Below, one piece after another: positions 1 to 12,429 of a DNA stretch of 64,000 nt (positions are counted from its first letter, which is position 1; each line of letters opens with the position of its first letter). Origin of the DNA: Antilocapra americana. Lineage: Eukaryota > Chordata > Mammalia > Artiodactyla > Antilocapridae. The stretch is from assembly GCA_007570785.1 (NCBI GenBank), contig ML664664.1:868853-932852 (forward strand), given 5' to 3'. Below the pieces are notes generated by a model. That model was not told the DNA's origin and did not search any database. It was given only the letters and a program-made list of their open reading frames with translations. Position numbers and translations under genes: made by a program.

Positions 1-122
1 TAACGTAAAGCATTTGAGATTTACAAGTTTAAATCTATGGTGTGATATTCAACAGTTCTGTGAAATGGGGAAAGTTATGTAAATTTCTAAGTAAGATTTC
101 CCTTATATGAAAAAGGCAGCTA

Positions 123-187
123 ATATATAATATATATGCATATGTATGTGTGTGTCACACACACACACACACACACATATATATGTG
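123..187. repeat. TA/TG/CA microsatellite
   Basis: A run of TA, then TG, then about ten CA units and TA units. Bov-tA-derived sequence follows at once. Simple repeats often grow at SINE tails, which fits this position. Positions 1-122 show nothing recognisable. Confidence 0.85.
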
Positions 188-189
188 AA

Positions 190-350
190 TCACTTTGCTG
201 TCCTATGGGCTGCAGTTCACCAAGCTCCTCTGATCAAGGTATTCTCCAGGCAAAAATACTGGAATGGATTGCCAGGCCCTCCTCCAGGGGATCTTTCCGA
301 TCCAGGGATTGAACCCATGGCTCCTGTGTCTCTTGCATTGAGTGCCACCA
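190..350 (-). repeat. Bov-tA SINE, truncated, minus
   Basis: The reverse complement carries the Bov-tA body, including the 'ccaggcaaaaatactgga' block and the GGGGATC region. It is diverged and lacks a clean head, so it is an old, truncated copy. Positions 351-644 show no gene or clear repeat. Confidence 0.75.
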
Positions 351-644
351 AATCAATTATATTTCAATCAAAAAGGTAATAAGAAGTGAGGGGCATAAGT
401 ACAGGGAACCTTTTAAGTTGTTTTGCCATAAATAGGGACCAGAGAAATGGGATGGTAGCTGGCAGGAAAGAGGGGTAAAGAAAGGCATGTCTTTCCATTT
501 TAAGAGCTATTATTTTATGCATGCTTTTCTTTTTTTTAACCTTTTATTTTATATGGGGGAATAGCTGATTAACAATATTGTGCAAGTTTCAGGCAAACAG
601 TGAAAGAACTCAGTCATCCATATAGATGTATTTATTCTCCCTCA

Positions 645-850
645 AAGGGTTTCCCAGGTGGCACAGTGGTAAAGAATCCACCTGCCAATGCAGGAGCAGC
701 TGGAGACATGGGTTTGATACCTGGGTACGGAAGATTCGCTGGAGAAGGAAATGGCAACCTCTTCCAGTACTCTTGGCTGGAAAATTCCATGGCCAGAGGA
801 GCCTGGCGGGCTACAGTCCATGGGATCCCAAAGAGTCAGACACGACTGAG
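645..850 (+). repeat. Bov-tA SINE, plus
   Basis: A full-length copy: tRNA-like head (GTTTCCCAGGTGGCACAG, then TGGTAAAGAATCC), the 'cagtactcttggctgg' block, and the tail AAGAGTCAGACACGACTGAG. Open frames across it are spurious. Confidence 0.9.
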
Positions 851-2007
851 AACGCGTGCATGCATATTCTCCTGTAAACTTCCCTCTCATCCAGGCTACC
901 ATATAATACTGAGCAGAGTCCAGTGGCATGTGAACTATGCTGACAGGCACAATCCCACAAGCGCTGTTACAGAGAAGAAAAAGGAAAGAGCTGGAGAGCT
1001 CTGCATAGTTGACCAGATGTGGGATTCACTGAACAAGCAGGAGGTTGGCCATAAGAACAGAAAGAGCTTTTCTAATATAATGGTAAGAGAGGTAGGGCAC
1101 ATGGATAAAAATAACATTAGGCTGGTTGATGTAATGGAAAAAACAAACAATTAGACTCTTCTTACTGAAATAGAAAGAATATGAGATGAGAGAAGGAAAG
1201 GAAATGTTGAATGTCAGTAGTAGTCATCAGGTTTCAATTCACTGTAGGAAATTTTACTAAAGGAAAAGAATGTCTCATCAAAAGTTCATCATTCACTCAT
1301 AATTTACTGATTTCTCTGTCTCTGTTTTTATCTATCCATCTCTATATCATCAAATTCTAGAAGTCCTAAGAAGAAATTAGTCCTTTCTCTGTTAGAATGT
1401 TTCTCTTTATTTCTGAAGCAAGAAAATTACATAAAATGACAGAAAGGAATGATACTGTGTACCTCGGGTTCCATTTTACAAGACCAGACCTTACAAAGTA
1501 TTTTAATAAGTTCAATTTTCATTATCATCATAGAAATATTTTAGTGGTAGAAGTAGGTCTAAATGTCAAGTTATAGAGATTTTTTTTTTCTGAAGGGCAG
1601 GCACCCAGGCATCTTTGCATAACAAAATCTACAGCTTCGTGTTTTACAATCAAATCAGTAGCTTGATTAACTAGCTTAGAGATTCACCTGCTTTATGCTA
1701 AAAATTACAATGACAACTCTCTGTGATTGGAACCTGAGTTCATCTGTGTGGAAAATTGGTCATTGGACATAATAGGAAGGGAAATTTTACAAAAAATGTT
1801 AAATTATTCTCAGCTGCTAATGTAATTTAATAAAAATTCATGACAATTATCCAGAGACCTGGCCATATTTTATGTCAGGCAGTAGCATGCATTAAATGCC
1901 ATTAAACACTTGAGTTCTTAAAGACATTTTCCAATTCACAAATAACAGCATTAATTTCAAATACATATTATATCTGCAAATAACATTTTTAGTATTGACT
2001 TCCAAAC
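851..2007. other. Intron-like DNA, no gene seen
   Basis: AT-rich unique-looking sequence. The longest frames are short and show no splice-compatible or family-like protein. Confidence 0.55.
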
Positions 2008-2472
2008 TGAGAGAGTTAACTTAGGCAGGTTGATAAGGAGTCCAGACCTAAGGCCCCGTTAATGAGGAGGTAAACATTCTTTTGCCTTAGACAAGTAGGC
2101 CTCATTGGCAGCAGTATCTCTTGTTCATTTTTTTTTTTTTTTTGAGCTTTGGATGTATATCACGGGAGAAGGTCTGGGTAAAAACTTCCACAGCCTTGAG
2201 CTCTGGGTTAACCTGTTCTCTCTGGCTAATCTCGAGCTGATATCATCCCAGGATGTATGTTATGGGAAAGGGTCTGGGCAGAATTCTCACAAACTTAAGG
2301 TATTTTTTACCTATTCTCAACAGCTAGTTGAGAAGTATATAAAGCCCCACGTAACTAGTAAGGTGGGTACTCTCCTGCTCCCTTCTGATGTCTATGTCAG
2401 AGTTTTTTCTGTGACTTCCACTTTAAAGAAAATCTACACAAAGCTCTTGAGTAACTGAGACTGTCTTTGGTC
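2008..2472 (+). mobile_element. ERV solo LTR, 3'-truncated, plus
   Basis: It begins TGAGAGAGTTAA, the same start as the LTR at 30816. It also shares the CCCTTCTGATGTCT block and the ending 'cacaaagctcttgagta'. This is the U3/R part of an endogenous retrovirus LTR. A minus-strand BovB fragment abuts it at about 2473, removing the normal CA end. No internal viral genes are present. The long poly-T inside is probably a later expansion. Confidence 0.7.
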
Positions 2473-3325
2473 TAGGTTGGTCATAATTTTCCTTCCAAGG
2501 AGTAAGCGTCTTTTAATTTCATGGCTGAAATCACCATCTGCAGTGATTTTGGAGCCCAAAACATAAAGTCTGACACTGTTTCTACTGTTTCTCCATCTAT
2601 TTGCCATGAAGTGATGGGACCAGATGCCATGATCTTACTTTTCTGAATGTTGAGCTTTAAGCCAGCTTTTTCACTCTCCTCTTTCACTCTCATCAAGAGG
2701 CTTTTTAGTTCCTCTTCACTTTCTGCCATAAGGGTGGTGTCATCTGCGTATCTGAGGTTATTGATATTTCTCCCAGCAATCTTGATTCCAGCTTGTGCTT
2801 CCTCCAGCCCAGCGTTTCTCATGATGTCCTCTGCATCTAAGTTAAATAAGCAGGGTGACAATATACAGCCTTTGAGTACTCCTTTTCCTGTTTGGAACCA
2901 GTCTGTTGTTCCATGTCCAGTTCTAACTGTTGCTTCTTGACCTGCATACAGGTTTCTCAAGAGGCAGGTCAGGTGGTCTGGTATGACCATCTCTTTAAGA
3001 ATTTTCTACAGTTTATTGTGATTCACACAGTCAAAAGCTTTGGCATAGTCAATAAAGCAGAAATAGATGATTTTCTGGAACTCTCATGCTTTTTCGATGA
3101 TCCAGCGGATGTTGACAATTTGATCTCTGGTTCCTCTGCCTTTTCTAAAACCAGCTTGAACATGTGGAAGTTCACTTGTCACGTATTGCTGAAACCTGGC
3201 TTGGAGAATTTTAAGGATCACTTTACTAGCGTGTGAGATGAGTGCAATTGTGCTGTAGTTTGAGCATTCTTTGACATTGCCTTTCTTTGGGATTGGAATG
3301 AAAACTGACCTTTTGCAGCACAGTG
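2473..3325 (-). mobile_element. BovB LINE fragment with reverse transcriptase region, minus
   Basis: The minus strand encodes part of the BovB (RTE-clade) reverse transcriptase. An open stretch at 2481-2990 carries motif C as LRYADDTTLMAESEEE. Upstream bases still hold the motif A region (IDYAKAFD) out of frame. Both ends are truncated, and frameshifts make it a dead copy. BovB is the LINE that entered ruminant ancestors by horizontal transfer. Confidence 0.92.
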
Positions 3326-3780
3326 AATATCATTATCTTTCTGATTATTCTATCATAATATGATATAATCCTTATTCATTACAAAAATATTTGAGATGAT
3401 TATAAACATGAGGTTGTAAGAAATAAAGTATCCTTTACTCAGTTATCACCGAGGTAACATTTTGTAAAACTGTAACACAACCCAAAATCTAAAACATTTA
3501 ATGTTGAAACAGTGAAGATACGGAAGTCTCATTACCACAATGATCCTTCTGGTTGGCCTTTTATACACACCCCCATCCCATCCCCTACTCTAACCCTGAA
3601 TCATTATAGCACTATTCTCCATTTTTAAAATTTTGTGACCTTCAGAATATTTTATAAATGAAATCACATAGTATATAAATTTAGGGGTTGGCTTTTTCAC
3701 CCAGAATAATTTCCTGGATATTCAATCAAGTTGTTGCCCTTACCAATGCTTTGTTCCACTCTGGTGCTGAATACGACTTC

Positions 3781-3990
3781 GTGGTCCCAGGTGGCACAAG
3801 TGATAAAGAACCAATTCACCAATGCTGGAGACATAAGAGACACGGGTTTGATCTCTGAGTTAGGAAGACCCCTTGGAGGAGGGCATGGCAACGCACTCCA
3901 GTATACTTGTCTGGAGTAACCCATGGACAGAGGAGCCTGGCGGGTTACAGTCCATAGTGTCACACAGAGTCATACATGGCTGAGCAACTG
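3781..3990 (+). repeat. Bov-tA SINE, plus, nested in L1
   Basis: Diverged head (GGTCCCAGGTGGCACA) and tail (ATACATGGCTGAGCAACTGAG). It interrupts the antisense L1 3'UTR. Confidence 0.85.
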
Positions 3991-4676
3991 AGCACATAGA
4001 TGAAACACCACTTGTTTAACTATTTACCATAGAAGGACATCTAAGTAGTTTTCAGATTCGGGGTATTGCAAAGAGATCTGCTATAAACATTCGTGCCCAT
4101 ATTTTTGTGTGACATAAATTTAGACTTTTCCGAGATAAATACTCATGAGTATAACCATTGGATGGCAGGGTAGTTGCATGTTTACTTTCATAAGAAATAT
4201 CCAAACAGTTTTCCAGAATGGCTTACCCTTTCACATTTCCCTTAGCAATGCATGAGTGATCCAGTTTCCTGATATCCTTCCTAGCATTTGATGCTGCCCT
4301 TGTTTTTTATTTTAGCCATCCTGATAAGTTTGTAGTAAATTCTCCTTGTGTTTTGATTTGTCATTTCTCTAAAGACTAATGATGTTGAACACCTTTTCAT
4401 GTGCTTACAACCATTAATGTATTTCTTCTGATGTAATGCCTATTCATATTCTCGGCTCATTTTTTTTAAATTGTGTTTTTATTAATGAGTTTTCAGTATG
4501 TTGTATATGTTATAGATATTAACCTTTTGTCACATATGAAGTTTGAAAACATTTTCTCCCACTCTATAGCTTTCCACTTTATCATCTTCTCATGGTCTTT
4601 TATGAGCAAAATAGTTTGATGTTCAACTTATCAATTTTTCCTCTCATGGAATTTGTTATTGGTTAAAAATAAGAGT

Positions 4677-5030
4677 GTTGGAGAAGACTCTTGAGAGTCC
4701 CTTGGACTGCAAGGAGATCCAAACAGTCCATCTTGAAGGAGATCAGTCCTCGGTGTTCTTTGGAAGGAGTGATGTTGAAGCTGAAACTCCAATACTTTGG
4801 ACACCTGATGCGAAGAGGTGACTCACTGGAAAAGACCCTGATGCTGGGAAGGATTGGGGGCAGGAGGAGAAGGGGATGACAGAGAATGAGATGGCTGGAT
4901 GGCATCACCGACTCAATGGACATGGATTTGGGTGGACTCCAGGAGTTGGTGATGGACAAGGAGGCCTGGTGTGTGGCAGTTCATGGTGTCGCAAAGAGTC
5001 GGGCACGATTGAGCAGCTGAACTGAACTGA
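4677..5030 (+). mobile_element. BovB 3' end, plus, nested in L1
   Basis: It starts at GTTGGAGAAGACTCTTGAGA and runs to the terminal CTGAACTGAACTGAAG, the standard BovB 3' end. It is 5'-truncated and inserted in the antisense L1. Confidence 0.92.
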
Positions 5031-5811
5031 AGAGCTATTTACTTAGCACTGTGTAAATTTTTGCATAAAGTGTGAGCATCTTGATAGAAATTGCATGAAA
5101 TCTATAAATCACATAGGACAGAACTGACATCTTTACCATATTGAGTCTTCCAGTTCCTGAACAGAGCGAATCTCTCTATTTAAATGTCATTTGATTTTGT
5201 CATTTCAAACATACAAATCCTATATGAACTTTGTTAGATTTACTTCTAAGTAGTTTATTTATTTGGAGAGATTATAAATAATATTAGATTTAAATTTCAC
5301 TTTCTATGTTTTCAGTGATTGATTGTTTTTTGTGTGTGTTTTCTTATTTATCATGACCTTGCTGAATTTACTTAATAGTTCTAACAAATTTCTTGTTTTT
5401 TTAAAGATTCCTTGGGATTTTCTGGTAATCACATGATATGAAAATAAAGACAGTTCAATTTCTTTCTTTCATTCTATTTGTCTTTCATTTTCTTTGCTTG
5501 TCTTATTGCACAGGCTGGGACCTCCAACAGCACAATAAATAAGTGCTGAGAGTAACATCTTTGTGTTGCTGCCTGTTTTAGAGAGAAACTATTCAGTGTT
5601 TCACAACTGAAGATGACATTAGCTGTAGTTTTATCATGTAAGCTCTTCATCAGGTAGAGGAAGTTTCCTTTTAATCCCAGGTTGTAAAGAGTTTTATAAG
5701 AAATTGATATTATTTTTAATCTAAAGCTTTTTCTGTATTGATAGACTGGAGATTTCTTTTTTCCTTTAGTCATTTTAGCAGAGAAATTTCAAATATTGAA
5801 CCAGTCTTTCA

Positions 5812-6840
5812 GTTCAGTTCAGTTGCTCAGTCATGTCTGACTCTTTGCGACCCCATGAACTGCAGCACGCCAGGCCTCTCTGTCCATCACCAACTTACGG
5901 AGTTTACCCAAACTCATGTCCATTGAGTCAGTGATGGCATCCAACCATCTTGTCATCTGTCGTCCTCTTCTCCTGCCCTCAATCTTTCCCAGCATCAGGG
6001 TCTTTTCAAATGAGTCAGCTCTTCACATTAGGTGTCCAAAGTATTGGCATTTCAGCTTCAACATCAATACTTTCAGTGAACACGCATGACTGATCTCCTT
6101 TAGGATGGACTGGTTGGATCTTCTTGCAGTCCAAGGAACTCTCAAGAGTCTTCTCCAACATCACAGTTCAAAAGCATCAATTCTTCAGCATTCAGCTTTC
6201 TTTATAGTCCAACTCTCACATCCATAAATGACTACTGGAAAAACCATAGCCTTGACTAGATGGACCTTTGTTGACAAAATAATGTCTCTGCTTTTTAATA
6301 TGCTGTCTAGGTTGGTCACAACTTTCCTTCCAAGGAGCAAGTGTTTTTTAATTTCATGGGTTCAATTACCATCTGCTGTGATTTTTCTGCTGCTGCTGCT
6401 AAGTTGCTTCAGTTGTGTCCGACTCTGTGCAACCCCATAGATGGCAGCCAACCAGGCTCCCTTGTCCCTGGATTCTCCAGGCAAGAACACTGGAGTGGGT
6501 TGCCATTTTCTTCTCCAATGAATGAAAGTGAAAAATCAAAGTGAAGCCACTCAGTCTTGTCTGACTCTTAGCGACCCCATGGACTGCAGCCTACCAGGCT
6601 CCTCTGTCCATGGGATTTTCCAGGCAAGAGTACTGGAGTGGGTTGCCATTGCCTTCTTTGCAGTGATTTTGGAGCCCCCCAAAATAAAGTCAGCCACTGT
6701 TTCCACTGTTTCCTCATCTATTTGCCATGAAATGATGGGACTGGATGCCATGATATTAGTTTTCTGAATGTTGAGTTTTAAGACAACTTTTTCATTCTTT
6801 TTCACTTTCACTTTCATCAAGAGACTCTTTAGTCTTTACA
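5812..6840 (-). mobile_element. BovB 3' portion, minus, split by a Bov-A2 SINE
   Basis: The minus-strand BovB 3' end starts with TTCAGTTCAGTTCAGTTGCT and continues to about 6385. A SINE then interrupts it, and BovB resumes at about 6660-6840. It is itself nested in the antisense L1. Confidence 0.9.
6386..6659 (-). repeat. Bov-A2 dimeric SINE, minus, nested in BovB
   Basis: Two Bov-A monomers joined by 'aatgaatgaaagtgaaaaat', with a (CTG)n start. It is flanked by an imperfect 11-bp target-site duplication: GCTGTGATTTT at 6375-6385 and GCAGTGATTTT at 6660-6670. Confidence 0.9.
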
Positions 6841-7211
6841 TTTGGAATAAATGACATCTGCCCAAGGATACATTTTTGTTATATAATGATGGGTTCAATT
6901 CATTAATATTTTATAGAAGATTTTTGTGTTTAATTTCATGAATACTATTAGCCTGTAGCTTTATTTAACTGTGATGTATTTCTGGTTTTTGTATCAGAGC
7001 AATACCGTCTTCATAGAATAAGTTGGAAAGTGGTTTTTTCCTCATCTCTATCTTAGAAGAATTTGAGGAAGATGGGTGTTAATTCCTCGTTAAATGTTTG
7101 GTAGAATTTGCCAGTGATATCACCAGCCTAAAGATTTCACCTTGGAAGCCTCTCAATTATTAATTCAATATCTTTAATAGAGGACTACTCATATCTATTT
7201 CATTTTTGGTG

Positions 7212-7437
7212 TGTGTCCATGCTAAGTTGCTTCAGTTGTGTTCAACTCTTTGTGACCCCATGGGCTGTAGCCTTCCAGCCTCCTCTCTCCATGGGATTCT
7301 CCAGCAAAGAATACTGGAGTGGGTTATCATTTCCTTCTCCAGGGGATCTTCATAACCTAGGGATTGAACCTGTACCTCTTATGTCTCCTGCATTGGCAGG
7401 TGGGTTCTTTATTACTAGCACCACCTTAGAAACCCCA
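7212..7437 (-). repeat. Bov-tA SINE, minus, nested in L1
   Basis: The minus-strand copy includes the tail CTAAGTTGCTTCAGTTGTGT and a degraded head near 7430. It is the last of the five insertions in the antisense L1. Confidence 0.88.
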
Positions 7438-7786
7438 TTTCATCTTTGGTAGATTTGGTAGTTTGGAATTTCCTAGAAATGGATCAATTTCTCGTAAGTT
7501 GATGAATTTATGTGCTTATCGTTGTTTACAATGCTGCCTTATTTTTCTACTACCTTAAGTTATCAGTAGTGATGTTGCCATGGGTTACTTGAACATATTA
7601 TAGATTCTAATTAATTTATAGTGTTTTTGAGTCTATCACTTCTTAGGTGTTTAAAATGACAATTCAATATACATATGCAACTTCTTAGTTTCCACAGGTA
7701 TCAATGTTTAATTTGAATGAAATATACATAACTTACATTTAAAATGTACTCAGGATTTGTTTTATTCAGATATGGTGAAACATACA

Positions 7787-8000
7787 GGCTTCCCACGTGG
7801 CGTAGTGTTAAAGAATCCATCTGCCATTGCAAGAGGTGCAGGTTTGATCACTGGGTTGGGAAGATCTCCTAGAGGAGGAAATGGTAACCCACTCCAGTAT
7901 TCTTGCCTGGGAAATTCCCTGGACAGAGGAGCCTGGTGGGCTACAGTCCATGGGGTTGCAAAGAGTCGGACATGACAGCAACTGAACAGCAGCAGCGGCA
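7787..8000 (+). repeat. Bov-tA SINE, plus, with (AGC)n tail
   Basis: A near-complete copy from GGCTTCCCACGTGGCGTAG to AACTGAACAGCAGCAGCGGC. The AGC triplets at its end are typical of this SINE. Confidence 0.9.
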
Positions 8001-9545
8001 TGATGAAACATGCAGACACAGAAATAACTGTCATGAAGGAAGAAGTTTTAAAGCCACCTATCCCTAGGGACAGGAAGCATGGCATGCCATGCAGGGCCAC
8101 ATGGGGAATCATCATAATAAGTCCTGGGTGAGGGAATGACTAAAAACCTTTATTGTGGTTATCATAGGGAGTAAAGAGCAAGGAGGGTAAACAGGCTAAG
8201 CAGGTTTAAGATAGAGAGTATTTTCCTTATGATAGACTACGAATTCTAGAGGATGACGTGGCCAAGTTTTAGGATTTGGAAAGGAGTCACATTTGTGTTT
8301 AAAAAAAAGGTGGGGGAGACGTACACTGCCATTGGAAACATGAATGTTGAGAATGAGGGATGACCCAGAAGAACAGGTGTTCCCAGGGTAACAGATATTA
8401 AGAAGGATAAATATATACTTATACACTTCCTGATGAAGGAAAGATAGTTGATGGTGGTAAGATCTCATACTCACACTATGGGGATGAACTTTAGAGGTAG
8501 AAAAGAATGGATAACTTAGCAAATATGCATTACATGTAAGGATTTCATAATGGCTTGAATATAATCCATAAATTGTTCAACATTCTCTAAATACCTAGAC
8601 TGAAGTATATAAATATATACTTTGCTATGTACATGCTTAGCATTCTCAAAATTCAGCTCTCACAAATAACAAACTAATGCCCAGTGCTGAGTTTGTTAAC
8701 GTACTCAGGAATTAAGTGCTTGTTTGCAAGCCAAATATCTTAGCATCTGTACTTTCCTCCTATCAGGTTATTCCTGATAAGAAGTTGTGATGAAGATCCC
8801 AGAAACATTTATATTTGATAATAAGATAAACGCCACCCAAAGATGATTGTTATTGAGGGGTTAGGGATTTGAGAACATGCCACTTGCTACAGGAAAGGAA
8901 ATCCATTAGAGCTATAAGAATTCAGGAAGAATACAAGTGGCAAAAGGTAATGAATAGCTGTGCCTAGTCAAAATGGGGAAATCCTAGAAGGAGTTTTCCT
9001 AAAATGTATTCATCATATCCCTTTTATGAGATAACTGAAAAAACAGAAATCTAATCCTTTTGTAAGATTAAATTTTGACTTCCCCACAGAGCTGTTAACA
9101 GTAGAGATTTGATTGTGTACTTCTTTCCTACTCATGGAGACTATCACAACTTACATCCATTTGATTTTACTTTTAGACTTAAAGATAAATAGAGGTGTCA
9201 GCTAAAAGAAGAAGAAGAAAAAATGATAACAATTTGAGTTCATGTGTAATTGGATTTTTGACATATCAAGATACAGCCCTGATTACATCTGACAGATGCA
9301 TATTGATTTTCATTTTAAACTCTTCTTATCCAACACAGTTATTTCTGGAATTTTCTGCTTTAAATTAAATAAAGGTTTGAAGTGATAGAAGATTTTAATT
9401 AACTTCACTGACAATGTAATGCCTACCCTGCAACTGGAGTCTGATATTATCTTTCATATATTTTATATTTCATATAAAACAAACAAACATAATGTGTAAT
9501 TTCATATTTATGGAGCATAAAGCAAGAATTTTATTTTTTTGAATG
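8001..9545. other. Intron-like DNA, no gene seen
   Basis: No exon, RNA gene or confident repeat recognised. A short GAA-rich patch lies near 9205-9222. Confidence 0.5.
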
Positions 9546-9750
9546 GCTTCCCTGGTGGCTCTAGTGATAAAGAATCCACCTGCCAATGCAGGAGACTCAA
9601 GAGATCTGGGTTTAACCCCTGGATTGTGAAGATTCCCTGGAGAAGGGCATGGAAACCCACTCCAGTACTCTTGCCTGGAGAATCCCAGAGGAGGGATTGA
9701 GGAGCAATGGACAGAGGAGTTGCAAAGAGTTGGGCATGTCTGAGCATGTA
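9546..9750 (+). repeat. Bov-tA SINE, plus
   Basis: Head GCTTCCCTGGTGGCTCTAG and body present. The tail (GTTGCAAAGAGTTGGGCATG) has a short internal loss around 9700. Confidence 0.88.
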
Positions 9751-10272
9751 TAAACAGGTCATATGGCTTAAGACATGTTCTCACATATCAGAGTCTAAGA
9801 ATTAAAACAAAAATGCAAAGTCTACGAAACTGCATAGTTTCTCAAAAGTGACCCAAGTTTGCTGAAGTTGTCACCACTGTTACTATCTCTTCATACTTTC
9901 TTTTTAACTTCCACCTCTTAAGGCTCTTGCATAGAAGCTAACGTATCTATGTTTTTCCATACCCATGGATTCTGTGCCAGTGATCTTCAATATTCTTAGC
10001 ATTATTTCTTCTCTACCTCATGCATGTGAATAAATGTCCAATTTTAAGCATGTTTCATTATGTTTCCCCTAAGACAGGCACTTGATACTTGATTCCAACA
10101 TAATAAAAACACTATAAGATTACTAAAATGTGAAAGAGTATATTTCATTTACAAAACAAAATTTCACTAGCTTACATACTGTTGTCTTCCAAAAGTAGTA
10201 GAAAAGTATATAAACGACCTTTCATTTTACTACTGAGCACTTTTATTCTAATTTTTCTTTTTATGCCTTTTC

Positions 10273-10485
10273 TTGTTTAGTTGCTAAGTTCTGTCCAACT
10301 CTTTTGATCCCATGGACTGTACACTGCCAGGCTCTCTGTCCATGGGATTCTCCAGGCAAGAATATTGGAGTGGGTTGTCATTTCCTTCTCCAGGAGATCT
10401 TTCTGACTTAGGGATCGAACCCAGGTCTCCTGCATTGCAGGCAGATTCTTTACCAACTGAGCTATGAGGGAAGCCCTTATGCCTT
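10273..10485 (-). repeat. Bov-tA SINE, minus
   Basis: Runs from the tail TTAGTTGCTAAGTTCTGTCC to the head GAGCTATGAGGGAAGCCC. Confidence 0.9.
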
Positions 10486-10524
10486 TTCGAGCATGTAAGA
10501 TAAAAACAGCTCCTTTTTTTTTTA

Positions 10525-10583
10525 ATGAAGTTGCTCAGTCGTGTCTGACTCTTTGCGATCCCATGTACTGTAGCCTACCAGGC
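10525..10583 (-). repeat. Bov-A SINE tail fragment, minus
   Basis: Only the last ~60 bases of a Bov-A type SINE are present, from TGAAGTTGCTCAGTCGTGTC to AGCCTACCAGGC. Confidence 0.75.
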
Positions 10584-10785
10584 AACTTAGCATCAAAATT
10601 AGCATAACTGTTCCAAAAGCAAACTTATATAGATCATTTTTTATTAATGTCATCAATACAGAGTGATAGAATCTTTGAGTTCCAATTTAATGGTTCTCAT
10701 CTATAACCTCCTAGTGAATGTAGCAACATTATGTAAGAAGTCTATGGGAGATGGCCTCTAAGCAATCACCTGGACCCATCATCTG

Positions 10786-10996
10786 ATGCCAGTGAAGTTG
10801 CTCAGTCATGTCCCACTCTTTGTGATCACATGGACTGTAGCCTACCAGGCTCCTCCATCAATGGAATTTTCCAGGCAAGAGTACCAGAGTGGGCTGTCAT
10901 TTCCTTCTCCAGGGGATCTTCCTAACCCAGGGATCAAACCCAGGTCTCCCACATTGCAGGCAGATGCTTTACCATCTGAGCTGCCAGGGAAGCCCA
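10786..10996 (-). repeat. Bov-tA SINE, minus
   Basis: A full-length copy with tail AAGTTGCTCAGTCATGTCCC and head GAGCTGCCAGGGAAGCCC. A long frame across it is spurious. Confidence 0.9.
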
Positions 10997-12179
10997 TCAT
11001 CTGATGAGGAGTTCCTGTTTCTTATGGTACTCAGTTCCTTCGTGAAACAAAATTAGATCATTTTTCCTTGTATAAGCCCCTAGTTCCATTGCTTAGAACT
11101 ATCAGTCTCTGGTTGAAGCTCTGCTCTCAGCAATAAAACAGAAAATCTGTGTTCACTATAATTTATCCCGTCAAGCACTAGAGCCAGTTCTATTACATTC
11201 ACCAGCGTCTTACTAGTGAGCCATATTTCCAAGGATTTAACATTTTGACTATCGTGTCTCTGCTGGGTTCTTTACTAGGCAGTCCCAAACCAGTAGAGCC
11301 AGCTACGTGTTATATTTGACCTATGATAAAGGATTTTCCAGACTTCTAAATACTACCTTTAAATTTCTATCTCTATGGACTACCTGCTCTTTGGGACATC
11401 ACCATTTATACCCACATTATAACATGTCTGTTGCTTTTTCCTTAATGTAAGATATTTCAGATTTCCCATTCCACTCTTCCCTAACAGCTATAACTATGTC
11501 TGGTTTCTGAGGATCCAGTGTAAATTCAGTTAGGTTTAGTTAGAGGTTTTGGCTTCAAGTAGAGTTGTCTAGTTATTTATCAGATACTTATTACCCATTT
11601 CCTGGGCTATGACAAAAGATCCTTCATCAAGCAATATTCATACAAAGAAGTAATCTATATTCTAATATCTTACTAGATAGCATGTTTAATACACCCAAAT
11701 TATCCAGGTATGATTTAACTAGTGCACAATAGTTCACAGCAATTACCTATATTCTTATCCTTGAGAAAAGCACTTTAGTATTATGGCTGAAAATTATTTT
11801 GCATTTGTAGATATCTTGCTACAAAACATGTTATCAAGAATGAAGTAGGCCAAACCCAGAAATGTGCTTCCAAGCCACACAGCACCTTATTTAACTTATG
11901 CTGGTGCTTTGAACTCCAAGTGAGACATTCTAATTTCCTCAATACTGTGTCTTGAAGATCACAGTCAAACATTGTAGAATACTGAGATTAATTATACTGT
12001 TGGCATTCTAGCATACTGGCTTTCTCTTCCTGTTTATCATAATACACAAATTTGTTAAATATTCCTTGGTTTTACAAAAGACACAGATGATATGGACTCG
12101 ACTGGTACTCTATCAGTAATTTATTATAGCCATCAATGCAGGTTAATTTGTGCATTCACTTTATCCCTTCATTAAGGAT
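10997..12179. other. Intron-like DNA, no gene seen
   Basis: AT-rich. A 63-codon minus-strand frame at 11781-11972 shows no recognisable domain and no convincing splice borders. Confidence 0.5.
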
Positions 12180-12425
12180 TTTTCCAGTTACCCTATTCAA
12201 AATTGCACCTCCAATACTATGACTGTCCTTATTGCCTTCCTATGCCTATTTTCTCCCCCAGTCTTATTTTATCACTCTCTGTGTCTCTCCATGGGCATGT
12301 AAATTCAAGGAAAACAGAGATTTTTGTCACTTTGGCTCCCTGCAATAGCCACAGAACTTAGACCAGGATCTTAGCATACGGTAGTTCTTAATAAATATTA
12401 GCAACTAAGTGGACTAAGCAAGAAA
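12180..12425 (+). repeat. L2-like LINE 3' end, plus
   Basis: The pattern 'catgtaaattcaaggaaaac...cagaacttagaccaggatcttagcatacggtagttcttaataaata' matches the diverged L2 3' end (the usual 'appearing-in-last-exon style' ending near AATAAATATT). Confidence 0.6.
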
Positions 12426-12429
12426 CCAT

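Larger units (their letters stand above)
3326..7640 (-). mobile_element. Old L1 LINE, antisense, split by five insertions
   Basis: The sequence between the younger elements (3326-3780, 3991-4676, 5031-5811, 6841-7211, 7438-7640) matches the antisense strand of mammalian L1 from 3'UTR into ORF2. Examples are 'aatgaaatcacatagtatata', 'gttttccagaatggct' and 'accttttcatgtgctta'. The pieces follow in order, so one L1 was broken by later insertions. It is highly diverged with no usable frame. Confidence 0.8.

Noticed and set aside
2105..2458. 117-codon frame starting at a poly-T
   Set aside because: It lies in an LTR; the hydrophobic start is the poly-T translated as phenylalanine.
2481..2990. 169-codon open frame as a host gene
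   Set aside because: It is the BovB reverse transcriptase fragment (YADD motif) within a truncated LINE.
8196..8522. 108-codon minus-strand frame
   Set aside because: Biased composition, no domain, no splice context; likely chance.
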